From assembly GCF_900115825.1 (NCBI RefSeq), contig NZ_FOXW01000001.1:1-64000 (forward strand): DNA of 64,000 nucleotides, in the 5' to 3' direction. This DNA is from Desemzia incerta. Its GTDB lineage: Bacteria > Bacillota > Bacilli > Lactobacillales > Carnobacteriaceae. Position 1 is the first letter of the stretch. Each line of letters starts with the position of its first letter. The position numbers were made by a program, and so were the translations under genes. Shown here piece by piece: positions 45,195-54,936 of this stretch. The notes beneath the pieces were generated by a model. The model was not told the DNA's origin, searched no databases, and worked only from the letters and a program-made list of their open reading frames with translations.

Positions 45195-46847
45195 ATGATA
45201 AAGAATAAACGTTTAAGTTTATTAGTGACCGGATTTGCTTCAATGATGGTTCTTGCAGCTTGTGGAGGAGCGAATTCAGATGGAGCTGCGGAAGACGTAG
45301 CTGCTGACGAGACTGCTGGAGGAGTCTTAAATGTTCAAGTAGATGTTGAAGTCGCAACAATGGATCCTCAAATGGCAACTGATGGGACGTCATTTGAAGT
45401 CATCGCGAACACGATCGAAGGACTTTATACATTAGACGAAAGTGGAGTAGCGGTACCATCGTTGGCAGAGAAAACAGATGTCAGTGAAGACGGATTGACT
45501 TACACATTTACTTTGAAAGATGCGACTTGGTCAAATGGTACACCTGTTACAGCGGATGATTTCGTATACGCTTGGCAACGTTTGGCTGATCCAGATACTG
45601 CTAGTGAGTATTATTACATCATGGGAATCGCTGGTGTAGTGAATGCAGATGAAATCTCTGCCGGAGAAAAAGATCCTGAAGAATTAGGAGTAACAGCAAT
45701 TGATGAAAAAACATTAGAAGTAAAATTAAACCACCCCGTTCCATTCTTCGAAAGTTTAATGGCCTTCCCTTCATTCTTCCCAATGAATCAAGCATTCTTT
45801 GAAGAAGCAGGAGAAAATTACGGAACATCAGCTGATACCTTGATCGCTAATGGTGCGTTTGAAATCACATCTTACGAGCCGGCAGCAACAACTATCGAGT
45901 TGGAAAAAAATCCAGATTACTTTGATGCAGAAAACGTAAGTTTGGATGGTATCAAATATCAAGTCATCAAAGATACGCAACAAGCAATGTTGTCTTATCA
46001 AAATGGAGATTTAGACGTTGTAACATTAGCTGGAGAGCAAGTTGATTTGTTTAAAGATGATCCTGAATTCCAAACGATCCAAGCTGGATATTTATGGTAC
46101 ATCTCTCCAAATACAAAAGTACCTGGTCTAGAAAATGCTAACTTGAGAAAAGCATTAGGACAAGCTTTTGATAAAGAGTATATCGCAGAAACAGTTTTAA
46201 AAGACGGTTCTAATGCTGCTGATTACATGATTCCAGAAGGCCTAGCAGTGGATCCTGAAGGAGTAGATTTCCGTGAAACAACAGGAACTTACTTGGAATT
46301 CGATCCGGCTGCAGCTCAAGAAGCTTTAGAGTTAGCTAAAGAAGAACTAGGAAAAGACAGCTTCACATTTACAATGATTATTGAAGATACTGAAAGCTCA
46401 ATCAACGTAGCTCAAGTATTGAAATCACAAATTGAAGAAAACTTAGACGGTGTAACGGTCGAGATTGAACAAATGCCTAAGAAAACAAGACTTGATCGTA
46501 TGAACGTTGGAGACTACGAATTAGCATTAACTCGTTGGGGTCCAGACTACGCTGACCCAATGACATACGCAGATATGTTCTTAACAGATTCTGGAAACAA
46601 CAAAGGATTCTGGTCAAATGCCAAATACGATGAATTAGTTAATTCTTCTCTAGATGGCGAGTTGTCACTTGATCCAGAAGCGCGTTGGACAGCCTTGCAA
46701 GAAGCTGAAAGCATTATTCTTGAAGATGCTGGTATTCTTCCAGTTTACCAAAAAGGAAATGCGGTTATGGTTAAGAGCAATGTTACAGGTGTTGATTTCC
46801 ATACAGTTGGAGTATCACGTATCGTAAAAAATGCTGTAAAAGAATAA
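45195..46847 (+). CDS. oppA: Oligopeptide ABC transporter substrate-binding lipoprotein
   Basis: A 550-residue SBP_bac_5 lipoprotein. The signal peptide ends in the lipobox LAAC with the acylated C23. DPQMATDGTSFEVIANTIEGLY and the DFVYAWQRLADP segment are the OppA family signatures. It is anchored outside and hands peptides to OppBC. The GAGGGGG ribosome site and near-consensus promoter suggest high expression. A hairpin follows before oppB, giving excess binding protein over channel. With two cytosolic PepF genes in the window it fits a peptide-based nitrogen supply. Confidence 0.95.
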   Translation: MIKNKRLSLLVTGFASMMVLAACGGANSDGAAEDVAADETAGGVLNVQVDVEVATMDPQMATDGTSFEVIANTIEGLYTLDESGVAVPSLAEKTDVSEDGLTYTFTLKDATWSNGTPVTADDFVYAWQRLADPDTASEYYYIMGIAGVVNADEISAGEKDPEELGVTAIDEKTLEVKLNHPVPFFESLMAFPSFFPMNQAFFEEAGENYGTSADTLIANGAFEITSYEPAATTIELEKNPDYFDAENVSLDGIKYQVIKDTQQAMLSYQNGDLDVVTLAGEQVDLFKDDPEFQTIQAGYLWYISPNTKVPGLENANLRKALGQAFDKEYIAETVLKDGSNAADYMIPEGLAVDPEGVDFRETTGTYLEFDPAAAQEALELAKEELGKDSFTFTMIIEDTESSINVAQVLKSQIEENLDGVTVEIEQMPKKTRLDRMNVGDYELALTRWGPDYADPMTYADMFLTDSGNNKGFWSNAKYDELVNSSLDGELSLDPEARWTALQEAESIILEDAGILPVYQKGNAVMVKSNVTGVDFHTVGVSRIVKNAVKE

Positions 46848-46866
46848 TCATTTCTGAATCTTGATG

Positions 46867-46937
46867 AAAAAGGCGTACAAAAGAATAACAATCGGTTGTT
46901 GCAACTGTTTTGGATTATTCAACGTACGCCTTTTTTA
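46867..46937 (+). terminator. Leaky terminator between oppA and oppB
   Basis: A 12-bp outer stem (46867-46878 with 46924-46935) around a large loop, then T6. No separate promoter is evident before oppB, so this acts as a partial terminator. Confidence 0.8.
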
Positions 46938-46990
46938 GTTCTAATAGAAAGTGAATGAGAACTTCTAGGTTAGTAGAAAGGGAAATCACC

Positions 46991-47932
46991 ATGAAAAAAT
47001 ATATTGCACGAAGAGTCTTAATATCTTTTTTGACTTTATTAGTTATCATTCTGATTTTGTTTATTTTGATGCAGTTGCTTCCTGGCTCACCGTTTAATGA
47101 TGAACGTTTAACTGTAGAACAGCAGACTATGATCATGAACAAGTACGGATTGAACGATCCATTGCCAGTCCAGTTTTTCCGCTATCTGCAAAACATGTTA
47201 GTGGGAGATTTTGGAAAATCTTATACCATTTCTAAAGATACTGATGTAGCGATTTTGCTGCAAAACAGATTGCCGATTTCATTAGCATTGGGTGGAATTT
47301 CTATTGTGTTAGGGGCTGCTATCGGATTGTTTCTTGGAGTATTTTCAGCGTTAAAACACAATACCGTATGGGATTCAGTATCGACTTTTATCACTGTCCT
47401 AGGGGTGTCGATTCCTTCTTATGTATTTGCGTTGGGATTGTCTTATTATTTCGGGTTCCAATTGAAACTGTTCCCTATGCTGTTTAGTCCGGCTGATGGG
47501 ACGAATGCCTATTTATTGCCGGCGGTTGCGTTAAGTATGACTGTTATGGCTACAGTAGGACGGTTTACACGGACAGAAATGTTGGATGTTTTGAATTCCG
47601 ATTACATCCAATTAGTAGAAAGTAAAGGTGTTTCAGGTCCGCGATTAGTCATAACTCATGCGATGCGGAATGCATCGATTTCGATTTTAACGGTTCTGGG
47701 GCCTTTAGTCGTTAGTTTAATGACGGGGAGTCTAGTCGTTGAAAAAATATTTTCGATTCCAGGTATCGGACAATTAATGGTACAAGCAATCCAATCAAAC
47801 GACTATAACATTATAATCTCACTTGCATTTGTGTATAGTGCTCTCTATATCGGAGTAATGTTGGTAGTGGATATCTTGTATGGTGTCTTAGATCCTCGAA
47901 TACGTTTAGCAAAGGGTGGTTCAAATGGATAA
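46991..47932 (+). CDS. oppB: Oligopeptide ABC transporter permease OppB
   Basis: 313 residues, six transmembrane helices, with the EAA-type loop around MRNASISILTVLGPLVVSLMTGSLVVEKIFSIPGIG. ATG at 46991 is preferred (MKKYIARRVLIS is the family start, after AAAGGGA); an upstream ATG at 46955 has no convincing site. It forms the membrane channel with OppC, whose start overlaps by 8 bases. Confidence 0.95.
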   Translation: MKKYIARRVLISFLTLLVIILILFILMQLLPGSPFNDERLTVEQQTMIMNKYGLNDPLPVQFFRYLQNMLVGDFGKSYTISKDTDVAILLQNRLPISLALGGISIVLGAAIGLFLGVFSALKHNTVWDSVSTFITVLGVSIPSYVFALGLSYYFGFQLKLFPMLFSPADGTNAYLLPAVALSMTVMATVGRFTRTEMLDVLNSDYIQLVESKGVSGPRLVITHAMRNASISILTVLGPLVVSLMTGSLVVEKIFSIPGIGQLMVQAIQSNDYNIIISLAFVYSALYIGVMLVVDILYGVLDPRIRLAKGGSNG

Positions 47933-48962
47933 ACCAATCGAATTCTTACCAAATGATTTTGAATTTGTAAAAGATGCTGATGGCGCAATGATCGATGAAG
48001 TCTATTCAGGCGAATCATTCTGGAAAAATATTCTTCGTCGAATTGTGAAAAACAAAGGAGCCGTTGTCGGTTTTTTCAGTATTATGATCATTTTGATCTT
48101 AGCTTTGATCGGTCCAGAAATCTCAGGATACACTTACGATCAGCAGATCTCAGGCCATGAAAGTATGGCTCCAAGGATTCCGGGTCTTGAAAAACTTGGG
48201 ATTTTTGATGGGACAGAAACATTGAAAACATCGACCGGCGAAATGGAAGTTAATAAATACGAGCAAATATCAGGCGGAGAAGATGTTTACCATTGGTTTG
48301 GTACGGATGTTCTAGGAAGAGATCTCTTTACTCGTACTTGGGAAGGCACTCGTATTTCCTTATACATTGCTTTAGTAGCGGTTGTAGTGGATGTATTGAT
48401 CGGAATGAGTTATGGGATGATCTCTGGTTTTTACGGCGGTAAAGTGGATATGATCATGCAGCGGGTAATGGAGATTTTAAACGGAATTCCTAGTTTGGTA
48501 GTCGTTACGCTGTTGATCATTGTCTTGAAGCCAGGTTTGTTGAGCATCACGATCGCAATCGCGTTGACAGGATGGATCGGAATGAGCCGAATCGCTCGAG
48601 CTTCGATGTTGAAGTTGAAACAAAGTGAATATGTACTGGCTGCTCGTACAATGGGAGCAAAAGATTTCCCAATCATGTATAAAGAAATCTTGCCGAATAT
48701 TTTCTCTCAATTATTGATCATGTCAATGTTCTCTATTCCAAGTGCGATTTTTACAGAAGCCTTTTTAGCATTTGTAGGTATCGGGATCCCGGTTCCTATG
48801 GCGTCATTAGGTTCATTGATTTCAGAAAACTTTAAATCATTAACGACTCATTTTTATATGATCGTGCCGCCAGTAATTGTCTTAGCTGTTTTGATGTTGA
48901 GTTTCAACATGTTGGCTGATGGACTACGTGACGCATTGGATCCAACATTGAAAGAGGTGTAA
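47925..48962 (+). CDS. oppC: Oligopeptide ABC transporter permease OppC
   Basis: 345 residues with a longer cytoplasmic N-terminus typical of OppC, then six membrane helices. The FGTDVLGRDLFTRTWEGTRISL motif and the EAA loop (ARTMGAKDFPIMYKEILPNI) are clear. ATG at 47925 follows AAAGGGTGG; GTG at 47916 would overlap that site. It overlaps oppB by 8 bases and leaves 3 bases to oppD. Confidence 0.95.
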   Translation: MDKPIEFLPNDFEFVKDADGAMIDEVYSGESFWKNILRRIVKNKGAVVGFFSIMIILILALIGPEISGYTYDQQISGHESMAPRIPGLEKLGIFDGTETLKTSTGEMEVNKYEQISGGEDVYHWFGTDVLGRDLFTRTWEGTRISLYIALVAVVVDVLIGMSYGMISGFYGGKVDMIMQRVMEILNGIPSLVVVTLLIIVLKPGLLSITIAIALTGWIGMSRIARASMLKLKQSEYVLAARTMGAKDFPIMYKEILPNIFSQLLIMSMFSIPSAIFTEAFLAFVGIGIPVPMASLGSLISENFKSLTTHFYMIVPPVIVLAVLMLSFNMLADGLRDALDPTLKEV

Positions 48963-48965
48963 AGC

Positions 48966-50090
48966 ATGACAAAAGAAAAAGTACTTTCTATTCGTGATCT
49001 ATCAATCGCGTTTAAAACGTCCTCTGGACTAGTCAATGCTGTTCGAGGAGTAAATTTAGATTTGTATAAAGGAGAAACGCTGGCAATCGTAGGGGAATCT
49101 GGAAGCGGGAAATCTGTTACGGTCAAAGCGATCATGGGAATTTTAAGCAATAATGGAAAAATCAAAAGTGGAACAATAGAGTATACCTATGAAGAAAATG
49201 GGGAAAAAGTCACTAAAAATCTTTTGGATTTTTCCAAAAAAGAGATGCGGAAAAATATCAATGGAAAACACATTGCGATGGTTTTCCAAGATCCGATGAC
49301 TTCTTTAGACCCGACGATGAATATTGGGAACCAGATCATGGAAGGCATGCGCATTCATTACAAGACACCCAAAAAAGAAGCGTATGCTAAAGCAGTAGAA
49401 TTATTGGAATTAGTAGGGATAACAGATGCGGAATCCAGAATGAGCAACTACCCTCATCAGCTTTCAGGCGGGATGCGACAAAGGATCGTCATCGCTATTG
49501 CATTGGCGAGTGATCCGGATGTATTGATCTGTGATGAACCTACAACGGCATTAGATGTAACGATCCAAGCTAAAATATTGGAACTGATCCAATCGATTCA
49601 ACGAAAAACAGGTATTTCAGTTATTTATATCACTCATGATTTGGGAGTAGTGGCTAAAGTAGCGAATGATGTGAATGTGATGTATGCTGGTCGAATTATT
49701 GAAACTGGAACAGTCAACGAAGTATTCTATGAACCGAGACATCCTTATACTTGGGGATTGTTATTGGCTATGCCGGATTTGGAAACAAAAGCAGACAAGT
49801 TGGAGTCTATTCCAGGAAATCCTCCAAACATGGAACATGAGGTCGTAGGAGACCCGTTTGCACCTCGTAATCCATATGCATTGAATATTGACTTACGCTT
49901 AGAGCCGCCGATGTTCAAAATCAGTGAGACTCATTATGCAGCTACTTGGTTGTTGGCAGAAGATGCACCAGATTGTCCTCTTCCAAAAGAACTCCAAGAA
50001 CGCATCGAGCGAATGAAGAGAGAGGATGAACGCTATGTCGGAACCGACGAAACCTATACTTTCAGTGAAGAACTTAAAGCAGCACTTTAA
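48966..50090 (+). CDS. oppD: Oligopeptide ABC transporter ATPase OppD
   Basis: 374 residues: Walker A GESGSGKS, signature LSGGMRQR and Walker B LICDEPTTALD, with the C-terminal oligopeptide/dipeptide extension (HPYTWGLL...PGNPPNM). The stretch of cysteines that carries an Fe-S site in some DppD proteins is reduced here to one cysteine (APDCPLP). It energises OppBC together with OppF and overlaps the oppF start by 56 bases. Confidence 0.95.
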   Translation: MTKEKVLSIRDLSIAFKTSSGLVNAVRGVNLDLYKGETLAIVGESGSGKSVTVKAIMGILSNNGKIKSGTIEYTYEENGEKVTKNLLDFSKKEMRKNINGKHIAMVFQDPMTSLDPTMNIGNQIMEGMRIHYKTPKKEAYAKAVELLELVGITDAESRMSNYPHQLSGGMRQRIVIAIALASDPDVLICDEPTTALDVTIQAKILELIQSIQRKTGISVIYITHDLGVVAKVANDVNVMYAGRIIETGTVNEVFYEPRHPYTWGLLLAMPDLETKADKLESIPGNPPNMEHEVVGDPFAPRNPYALNIDLRLEPPMFKISETHYAATWLLAEDAPDCPLPKELQERIERMKREDERYVGTDETYTFSEELKAAL

Positions 50091-50997
50091 AGTCAATCGT
50101 AAATTTACTGTGAAAGCAGTAGATGGAGTATCTTTTGACATCTATCCAGGAGAAACATATGGACTGGTTGGAGAATCCGGAAGCGGGAAATCAACTATCG
50201 GACGATCAGTAATCCGTTTATACGATATAACGGATGGTGAAATGACGTTCAATGGACAAGATATTTCTGGAAAAATGACGAAAGAAACAAATGAGATGAT
50301 GCGGACAAAGATGCAAATGATCTTTCAAGATCCGATGGCTAGTTTGAATCCTCGAAAAACCGTCATGGACATTATTGCTCAAGGATTGGATATTCATGGA
50401 AAAGCTGGTTCAAAAGAAGAAAGAGAACAGCAAGTCATCGAGATTTTAGAACGTGTAGGATTGTCGCGTGAGTTCGCAAACCGTTATCCAAATCAATTTT
50501 CTGGTGGACAACGTCAACGTATCGGAATTGCTCGAGCGCTAATCATGAACCCTGACTTGATTATTGCAGATGAGGCCATTAGTGCTTTGGATGTTTCGAT
50601 CCAAGCTCAAATCGTTAATTTAATGAAAGACATCCAAAAAGAAACGAATGTAGCTTACTTGTTCATTGCCCATGATTTATCAATGGTTCGTTACATTTCA
50701 GATCGTATCGGTGTCTTGCATTTAGGACATTTGTTGGAGACAGGCACTACTGAAGAAATTTTTACCAATCCATTACATCCTTATACAAAATCACTGATTT
50801 CTGCTATACCTCATCCTAATCCCATTTTAGAGAAGAAGCGAACTTCTTTAACGTACGATTATGCGGCGAGCGGATTGAATTACAGTGAAGGAACTTTGCA
50901 CACTGTGGAAGGAACACATAAAGTTCTGGGAACAGACTTAGAAGTCGAGAGATGGCTTCAAAAAGACAATCAATCCGAAGTTATTGGTGTAAGCTAA
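50035..50997 (+). CDS. oppF: Oligopeptide ABC transporter ATPase OppF
   Basis: 320 residues with GESGSGKST, FSGGQRQRIGIARAL and IIADEAISALDVSIQAQ, then the HPYTKSLISAIP extension typical of OppF. ATG at 50035 lies 9 bases after AGAGAGG; the ATG at 50026 directly abuts that site. The gene begins inside oppD, giving tight coupling. A terminator follows. Confidence 0.95.
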   Translation: MSEPTKPILSVKNLKQHFKVNRKFTVKAVDGVSFDIYPGETYGLVGESGSGKSTIGRSVIRLYDITDGEMTFNGQDISGKMTKETNEMMRTKMQMIFQDPMASLNPRKTVMDIIAQGLDIHGKAGSKEEREQQVIEILERVGLSREFANRYPNQFSGGQRQRIGIARALIMNPDLIIADEAISALDVSIQAQIVNLMKDIQKETNVAYLFIAHDLSMVRYISDRIGVLHLGHLLETGTTEEIFTNPLHPYTKSLISAIPHPNPILEKKRTSLTYDYAASGLNYSEGTLHTVEGTHKVLGTDLEVERWLQKDNQSEVIGVS

Positions 50998-51032
50998 AAA
51001 AGCACTCTGTCACTAAAGACAGGGTGCTTTTC
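50995..51032 (+). terminator. Terminator of the opp operon
   Basis: AGCACTCTGTC pairs with GACAGGGTGCT (one G-T pair) around a short loop, with A-run before and TTTT after. Confidence 0.85.
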
Positions 51033-51208
51033 GCTATGAGTAAAAATCATTTCGAAATAAGAATCTCAATTGTAGACAAAATTTAAACAACTTCTCATTT
51101 TTCAGTATCGAAAAACCGAAAATCAGATGCAGTGTGTCAAAATTGATGATACACTAGGAGCAACATAAGGAATATAAGGGTTTTTGTGTGTTTCTGAGGA
51201 GGAATAAC

Positions 51209-54052
51209 ATGAAAAGAAAAGATAAAGTATTAGCTTACGTATTTGAAAAAACCAGTACTCTCAAAGATAAAGATATTGAAATTGGCGGCGGAGTCACAGC
51301 TTCTGAAGTGGCCGAATCACTAGAGATCCTTAGAAGCAACGCATCAAAAGATTTAAATCTGCTGACTAGGGAAGGTCATTTGGAGAAAACAGAGTCCAGA
51401 CCGGTTCGGTACTACGACGCCAAAATCGATCACTATAGACCGTTGGAGAAAAAAGTAAAGAGTTTCAAGGATTTCTCTATTGAACCCTCAGCTCCAGTTG
51501 CAGTGACTAGTTTATCCGCTCCCACAACAGACTTGTTTCACCGCATGATAGGGGCGAACGGCAGCTTGACGAGTCAAATCAGTCAAGCAAAAGCAGCAAT
51601 TTTTTACCCCCCTAAAGGATTGAATACACTAATCATTGGGCCAACCGGATCAGGGAAAACGTACTTTGCAAATGCTATGTACCAATATGCTCAAGACAAC
51701 AAATTGATTGCGAAAAACAAAACGATGGTTGTATTGAACTGTGCGGATTATGCGCATAACCCTCAGTTGTTGATGTCCCACTTATTTGGACATGTTAAAG
51801 GAGCTTATACGGGTGCTGTCAGCAGCAGTGAAGGATTGCTGGAGAAAGCAGATCACAATATGCTGTTCTTAGACGAGATCCACCGTTTGCCTCCTGAAGG
51901 GCAAGAGATGCTGTTTTATTTCATGGATACCGGAACGTTTTCACCTATGGGAGATACCGGAGAAAAGAAAAAAGCAGACGTCCGTATCGTGTGTGCAACA
52001 ACTGAAGATCCTAATTCGGCTTTGTTAGCTACTTTCAATAGACGGATTCCGATCGTTATCACGTTGCCGTCATTTCAAAATCGACCGGCTATTGAGCAGA
52101 TTAATTTGCTGAAATACTTGATGAGTATTGAAGCAAAAAGAATTCAAAAGAGTATCCAGATCGAAGATAAAGTTATGCAGGCTATTTTAGGAAGTGTAAC
52201 ATATGGAAACGTTGGACAGTTGAAATCTGTTATCCAAATGGTTTGTGCTCGCGGTTTCTTAGAAAGTGTTAACAATAAATCTGAGATTACTTTGAAGTAT
52301 GAAACACTGTCCAGTATTTTGGCAGATGGGTATGAGTCAATGTCTTTAAATCAGAAATTGAGACATGAAATCGTTCATTTCGTTGAACCGTGGACAACAA
52401 TCACGCCCATAGATGACATCATGGTTTTTGAATCCGATACGTATGAGTTGCCGTACAATTTGTATGAGATCATTGGAGACAAGGTAGCAATGCTGAAAGA
52501 AACTGACGTCTCTAATCAAGAGATCAATCGCTTTATTACAACCGATATCGATCTGCATTTGAAATCATTTTATAAAAATACGATTTTTTCTACTAAAGAA
52601 GACGGATTGAAAGATATCGTAGACGTGAAAATCATTGAGTTGACGAAACGAATCCAAGAAACAGTGGAAGGTATTCTCCAATTTAAATTTTCTAGAAAAT
52701 TCTTGTATGCGATGAGCTTGCACATCAGTTCTTTCGTCAAACGCATTCAAGAAGGTATCTTTGTCAACAATGACAATATCCACTTGAAAGAGTTTGTCTT
52801 GAATCATCCAGAAGAAAACCAAGCGGCTAAAGCGGTCAAAAAAGAGATTGAACAAAATTACCAAATAGTCGTTCCGACGGTGGAAGTGAATTATTTAACG
52901 ATGCTGCTGGTTTCGTTGCGTACAGAAGAACAGCAAGGACAAGTTGGGATCGTTGTAGCTGCTCATGGCGCTTCAACCGCCTCTTCTATGAAAGAAGTCG
53001 TAGCCACACTCTTAAATTCCAGCAACTTGTACGCAGTTGATATGCCTCTGGAGATGAAGCCAAGCGAAGCGTTTGTTAAAGTGAAATCAGCGATTGAAGA
53101 AGCGGACAATGGAGCAGGTGTATTGTATTTGACGGACATGGGCTCTTTAGTGACTTTTGGGCAAAAGATCATGAATGAGACGGGAATTCGTATCGAGACT
53201 CAAGATATGATCACGACTCCGCTGTTGTTAGAGGCTGCTCGAAAGACCCAGTTCTCCAATCAAGATTTGATGTCAATGTCGCAAGAATTGAAACGATTCA
53301 AAGGTTATACCACTCAAAAAAATGCTTTTGAAAGTGCGGCTGAACAAGATCAGCAGCAACTTCAGAAAGAAGATAAAGAGCAGATCATTGTGACGATATG
53401 TGCAACTGGAGAAGGAACAGCATTCCAGCTGCAACGGGTAATAGAAGATATCTTAGCTGATTATCTAGAAAGTGATATCAGCATTATCCCCATCTCTATT
53501 TTGAATTATCAAGAGAAATTAAAAGAATTGCAGCAAGAATATGCTATTGTCGCTACATGCGGCTCTATTGACCCGCATATCAGTGCTCCATTTATTCCAA
53601 TAGATGCTTTATTGGGCGGAAGCGGAAAACAACGACTGCACAATATTATCGAAGGGTTAGAGTCAGACTCTCAAAAAAAATTATTTCCACGTTTGTCTAA
53701 AGAAATGTGTGTGGAACATATGAATCAGTATGTGACTTACATCAATCCCGTTAAAATCATCACTCCTATTTGGGACTTTTGTTATGAAATGGAAAAGAAA
53801 TTGGATCGAACGTTCAACAATGGTTTTAATTTGGGGATGATGCTTCATTTATGTGGAATGATTGAGAGAATGGTCATCAAAGAAGAAATCAGTTCAGGTA
53901 AAGATGTAGACGAAGTAGATCCTGAATTAGCTGCTTTTGTAGAAGAAACGATTTCTCCTGTTTTGCATGACCTCAACTTAGAGACCTCTTCTAACGAATT
54001 GAAATTCATTGGAGCGATGTATCAAAACAAATTGCAAGAAGCTTCTTCTTAA
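51209..54052 (+). CDS. LevR/ManR-type sigma-54-dependent activator with PRD and EII domains
   Basis: 947 residues. Order: N-terminal winged helix (~1-85); AAA+ sigma-54 activator domain with Walker A GPTGSGKT (144-151) and the sigma-54 contact loop GAYTGA (198-203); a PRD (~440-545); a mannose-type EIIA domain with its histidine near 585 (VAAHGAS); an EIIB-like domain with C731 in ICATGEGTA; and a second PRD (~820-930). Such proteins activate mannose-family PTS operons from -12/-24 promoters and are tuned by PTS phosphorylation. ATG at 51209 follows GAGGAGG. No mannose EIIC/EIID genes follow, only an EIIB. Confidence 0.93.
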   Translation: MKRKDKVLAYVFEKTSTLKDKDIEIGGGVTASEVAESLEILRSNASKDLNLLTREGHLEKTESRPVRYYDAKIDHYRPLEKKVKSFKDFSIEPSAPVAVTSLSAPTTDLFHRMIGANGSLTSQISQAKAAIFYPPKGLNTLIIGPTGSGKTYFANAMYQYAQDNKLIAKNKTMVVLNCADYAHNPQLLMSHLFGHVKGAYTGAVSSSEGLLEKADHNMLFLDEIHRLPPEGQEMLFYFMDTGTFSPMGDTGEKKKADVRIVCATTEDPNSALLATFNRRIPIVITLPSFQNRPAIEQINLLKYLMSIEAKRIQKSIQIEDKVMQAILGSVTYGNVGQLKSVIQMVCARGFLESVNNKSEITLKYETLSSILADGYESMSLNQKLRHEIVHFVEPWTTITPIDDIMVFESDTYELPYNLYEIIGDKVAMLKETDVSNQEINRFITTDIDLHLKSFYKNTIFSTKEDGLKDIVDVKIIELTKRIQETVEGILQFKFSRKFLYAMSLHISSFVKRIQEGIFVNNDNIHLKEFVLNHPEENQAAKAVKKEIEQNYQIVVPTVEVNYLTMLLVSLRTEEQQGQVGIVVAAHGASTASSMKEVVATLLNSSNLYAVDMPLEMKPSEAFVKVKSAIEEADNGAGVLYLTDMGSLVTFGQKIMNETGIRIETQDMITTPLLLEAARKTQFSNQDLMSMSQELKRFKGYTTQKNAFESAAEQDQQQLQKEDKEQIIVTICATGEGTAFQLQRVIEDILADYLESDISIIPISILNYQEKLKELQQEYAIVATCGSIDPHISAPFIPIDALLGGSGKQRLHNIIEGLESDSQKKLFPRLSKEMCVEHMNQYVTYINPVKIITPIWDFCYEMEKKLDRTFNNGFNLGMMLHLCGMIERMVIKEEISSGKDVDEVDPELAAFVEETISPVLHDLNLETSSNELKFIGAMYQNKLQEASS

Positions 54053-54131
54053 AAAAATGAACTTTGGATTATCAGGGGAAAGGTGCTTTCCTCTGATGAG
54101 TTCTAAAGGTCAGCAGAGAGGACCAATGGAA

Positions 54132-54632
54132 ATGAGTATGGATATTCGTTTAGTTCGTATAGATGATCGGTTGATTCATGGACAAGTCTCTACAGTGTGG
54201 ACCAAAATCACCAGAGTGAATCGTATATTAGTAGTAAGCGACAGCGTAGCAAAAAATGATATGCACAAGACATTATTAAAACAAGCGGCACCTCCAGGAG
54301 TGATCGTCAGTGTAATTACTGTAAGAAAAATGGTAGCGATTGCAAACGATTCAAAGTTTGACAGTTTTAAAGCGATGCTGCTGTTCACAAATCCGCATGA
54401 TGTAGTAACAGTTGTTAAGAATGGTGCAAGAATCAAATCCATTAACATAGGCGGCATGAGCTATTCAGAAGGAAAAAAAATGATCACCAATGCGGTAGCC
54501 GTAAATAAAGAAGACGTTAGGGCTTTTCAATATCTGCACCAGCAGGGAATTGAGTTGGAAATTCGAAAAGTATCTTCAGATAGTAAAGTGAACATGATGA
54601 ATCTGCTAAAAAAAGAAGGTATGTTAGAATAG
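54132..54632 (+). CDS. Orphan PTS EIIB, mannose/fructose/sorbose family
   Basis: A 166-residue single EIIB domain: IRLVRIDDRLIHGQVSTVWT with the phosphohistidine H16, then VSDSVAKND. Of the clustered ATGs (54126, 54132, 54138), 54132 has the best spacing (9 bases) to GAGAGGA. It lies 79 bases after the LevR-type activator and no EIIA, EIIC or EIID is adjacent. A regulatory role, passing phosphate to the activator's domains as reported for Mpo-type EII proteins, is likely but inferred. Confidence 0.88.
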   Translation: MSMDIRLVRIDDRLIHGQVSTVWTKITRVNRILVVSDSVAKNDMHKTLLKQAAPPGVIVSVITVRKMVAIANDSKFDSFKAMLLFTNPHDVVTVVKNGARIKSINIGGMSYSEGKKMITNAVAVNKEDVRAFQYLHQQGIELEIRKVSSDSKVNMMNLLKKEGMLE

Positions 54633-54936
54633 TCCGAAAGAAAACCAAGTGTAAAAATTTTCCTTCATCTTATGATATTTAAAATCATTTTTTTCTTGGT
54701 ACTTATTGATGGGTATGCTACTTCTTACCGTTCTATCTTATATTTTCTTTTACAAAAAAGGGCTTTGAAACTATGTTCAGATTTTGTATAGGTATGATTA
54801 TTGGTTCTCAAGATTAAGCCTCTTTTTCCAACATCCCGCTTTCTTTCATTTGCTGGAAAAAATCGTTATAGTAGAATAAAGCATTCTGAAAAATAGGATT
54901 TTACAGGTTAAAATTGAGAAAGTGTGGGATACGATA
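54633..54936. other. Intergenic region, mostly featureless
   Basis: 304 AT-rich bases between the orphan EIIB and the isomerase-like gene. No reading frame and no clear terminator are seen. The only supported element is the promoter-like pair at 54850-54877. No -24/-12 (GG-N10-GC) promoter was found here. Confidence 0.6.
54850..54877 (+). promoter_or_regulatory. Probable promoter of the isomerase-like gene
   Basis: TTGCTG (54850-54855), a 16-base spacer and TAGAAT (54872-54877), 59 bases before the ATG. Confidence 0.5.

Noticed and set aside
54633-54936. Sigma-54 (-24/-12) promoter near the LevR-type activator
   Set aside because: TTGGTAC near 54700 resembles a -24 half, but no GC pair stands at the required 10-base distance.
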